DNA of 64,000 nucleotides from Siderastrea radians. Taxonomy: Eukaryota > Cnidaria > Anthozoa > Scleractinia > Rhizangiidae. Each line of letters opens with the position of its first letter. The stretch's first letter is position 1. The notes below the pieces were generated by a model that saw only the letters and a program-made list of their open reading frames with translations, was not told the DNA's origin and did no database searches. Both the position numbers and the translations under genes were made by a program. Of the stretch, positions 62,958-64,000 are shown piece after piece. The DNA lies in contig OZ024897.1 of NCBI GenBank assembly GCA_964017195.1, positions 36,037,036 to 36,101,035 on the forward strand, written 5' to 3'.

Positions 62958-63746
62958 GTAAGTGTGTTATTTCATTTCATTTTCTTTTTTTAATCTGGAT
63001 GACAGACAGTGAGACAGACAGACAAAAATATTAACCCTTTCCTTGTACATTGTACTTTACAATGATTTATTATTCTGCAAGGGCATATTGGATATGAATT
63101 GTTGGATTTTAGGTACAATGTTGTTTAAAATGGCTTCATATTCATCAAGCTTAAGTGGAAAACAAATAATTCATTTTATTAAATTGTTTTGTTTGGTAAT
63201 CATTGCTGGTTTTTATTATATCTGACCACTCCTCAGCACAAGAATGCACATTGCACTGTTTTTTCTGATACAGTATTGACAGTGTAAAATTGTTGCTTAG
63301 CTTTCTGTAACTTCTTTAGAGAGTGTTGCTTTCTGTAACTTCTTTTGAGAGTGTTGCTTTCTGTAACTTCTTTTGAGAGTGTTGCTTTCTGTAACTTCTT
63401 TTGAGAGTGTTGCTTTCTGTAACTTCTTTTGAGAGTGTTGCTTTCTGTAACTTCTTTTGAGAGTGTTGCTTTCTGTAACTTCTTTTGAGAGTGTTGCTTT
63501 CTGTAACTTCTTTTCAGAGCGTTGCTTTCCACCTCATCAGCAAGTTGCATGTCCTGGCTGTGGAAGTGTGATGGAAGCAGTTTGCAGTAGTGGACAGTTA
63601 ATAATAATAACACTTCAAGGTTGATTTCACATTTTCTCTATTACTCACATTGGCTATTATGTCCAATGGTTTTGGGACTTCCTTTAATTTGTTTGCCATT
63701 TACAATATTCATGAAATAGATACATACTGTCACTGTTTGCTTTCAG
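62958..63746. other. KDZ-like gene intron 3
   Basis: Dominated by the 30-bp minisatellite at 63296-63530. Confidence 0.6.
63296..63530. repeat. 30-bp minisatellite
   Basis: About eight units of TTGCTTTCTGTAACTTCTTT plus TGAGAGTG, nearly identical, inside an intron. Confidence 0.92.
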
Positions 63747-64000
63747 GTCGTTTTGATTTGGATGTGTTGTCCAGTTTTCAGTGTCCAAACTGCAGCCACA
63801 ACATTCCTTATGAACTTGACCTTGAATGTGTCCTCAGTTTGGGATTTTGGCCTGGAACACCCACAAACTTGTCGACAGTCACCTATTTGACACAGCTTTG
63901 TTAAAGTTTTGGGATCTGGCCCAAAAACGCATGCCAGGGATGTCTGAAAGGTCATTCATTCCACTCTGGAAGATTTTTCATCGTCAAAAGGCAGGGTATG
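63747..64000 (+). CDS. KDZ-like gene, exon 4, 3' partial, frameshifted
   Basis: Opens RFDLDVLSSFQCPNCSHNIP, then LECVLSLGFWPGTPTN, the F(W/F)P-TP segment seen at the start of KDZ transposases. The frame stops at TAA 63901-63903. One extra T in the T-run at 63886-63888 would continue it as FDTALLKFWDLAQKRMPGMS to the window edge, so a one-base deletion is likely. KDZ enzymes are DDE-type transposases of large eukaryotic elements; the catalytic part lies beyond the window. Confidence 0.6.

Noticed and set aside
63233..63613. 126-residue repeat protein on the minus strand
   Set aside because: It is a by-product of the 30-bp intronic minisatellite, whose period is a multiple of three.

Overview
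The window looks like nuclear DNA from an anthozoan cnidarian, most likely a stony coral. It has an intron-rich housekeeping gene (eIF3 subunit C), an intronless NACHT-LRR receptor of the kind expanded in corals, GT-AG introns, and a very high load of small foldback/TIR DNA transposons nested in one another. There are no bacterial operons, ribosome-binding sites or CRISPR arrays. The species assignment is inference; no ribosomal or mitochondrial marker is present.

Layout. 1-1320: 3' end of a BEL/Pao LTR retrotransposon (integrase with one in-frame stop, polypurine tract, putative 3' LTR). 2616-38622 (+): 20 exons of eIF3c, lacking the 5' exons (left of the window). Its introns carry most of the mobile DNA: a complete 4,153-bp Tc1/mariner-superfamily element with two convergent genes (4582-8734); two palindromic TTAA-flanked MITEs; a roughly 12-kb Mutator-like element (17365-29355) with a broken MULE/SWIM transposase and nested hAT-like, Harbinger-like, TTAA-type and TA-type insertions; intronic satellites; and a foldback dimer at 35.8-36.7 kb.

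41201-44107 (-): an intact 968-codon single-exon gene encoding a four-helix membrane region with paired extracellular cysteines, then a NACHT ATPase and LRRs. It lies tail-to-tail with eIF3c. 44.1-53.7 kb: mostly non-coding, with TIR elements, a 0.4-kb direct duplication containing paired CRE octamers, a perfect 37-bp-stem hairpin, a G-rich tract and a poorly resolved minus-strand gene with a zinc-finger-like exon (51.1-52.45 kb). 54.0-56.3 kb: a tandem array with higher-order periodicity. 56447 to the right edge (+): 5' exons of a multi-exon gene with cysteine clusters resembling KDZ (Kyakuja-Dileera-Zisupton) transposases, its first exon split by a 4,153-bp TIR element with a 10-bp target duplication.

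How the parts relate. eIF3c is the one clear host housekeeping gene. In this copy two exons are out of frame by one base and one expected PCI-domain exon cannot be found, so the locus is either a decaying copy or carries assembly errors; a one-base loss in the KDZ-like gene makes base-level assembly error a serious possibility. The most notable items are the channel-like 4TM-NACHT-LRR protein and the two-gene transposon, whose three-exon partner gene encodes a coiled-coil, zinc-knuckle-like protein I do not recognise.
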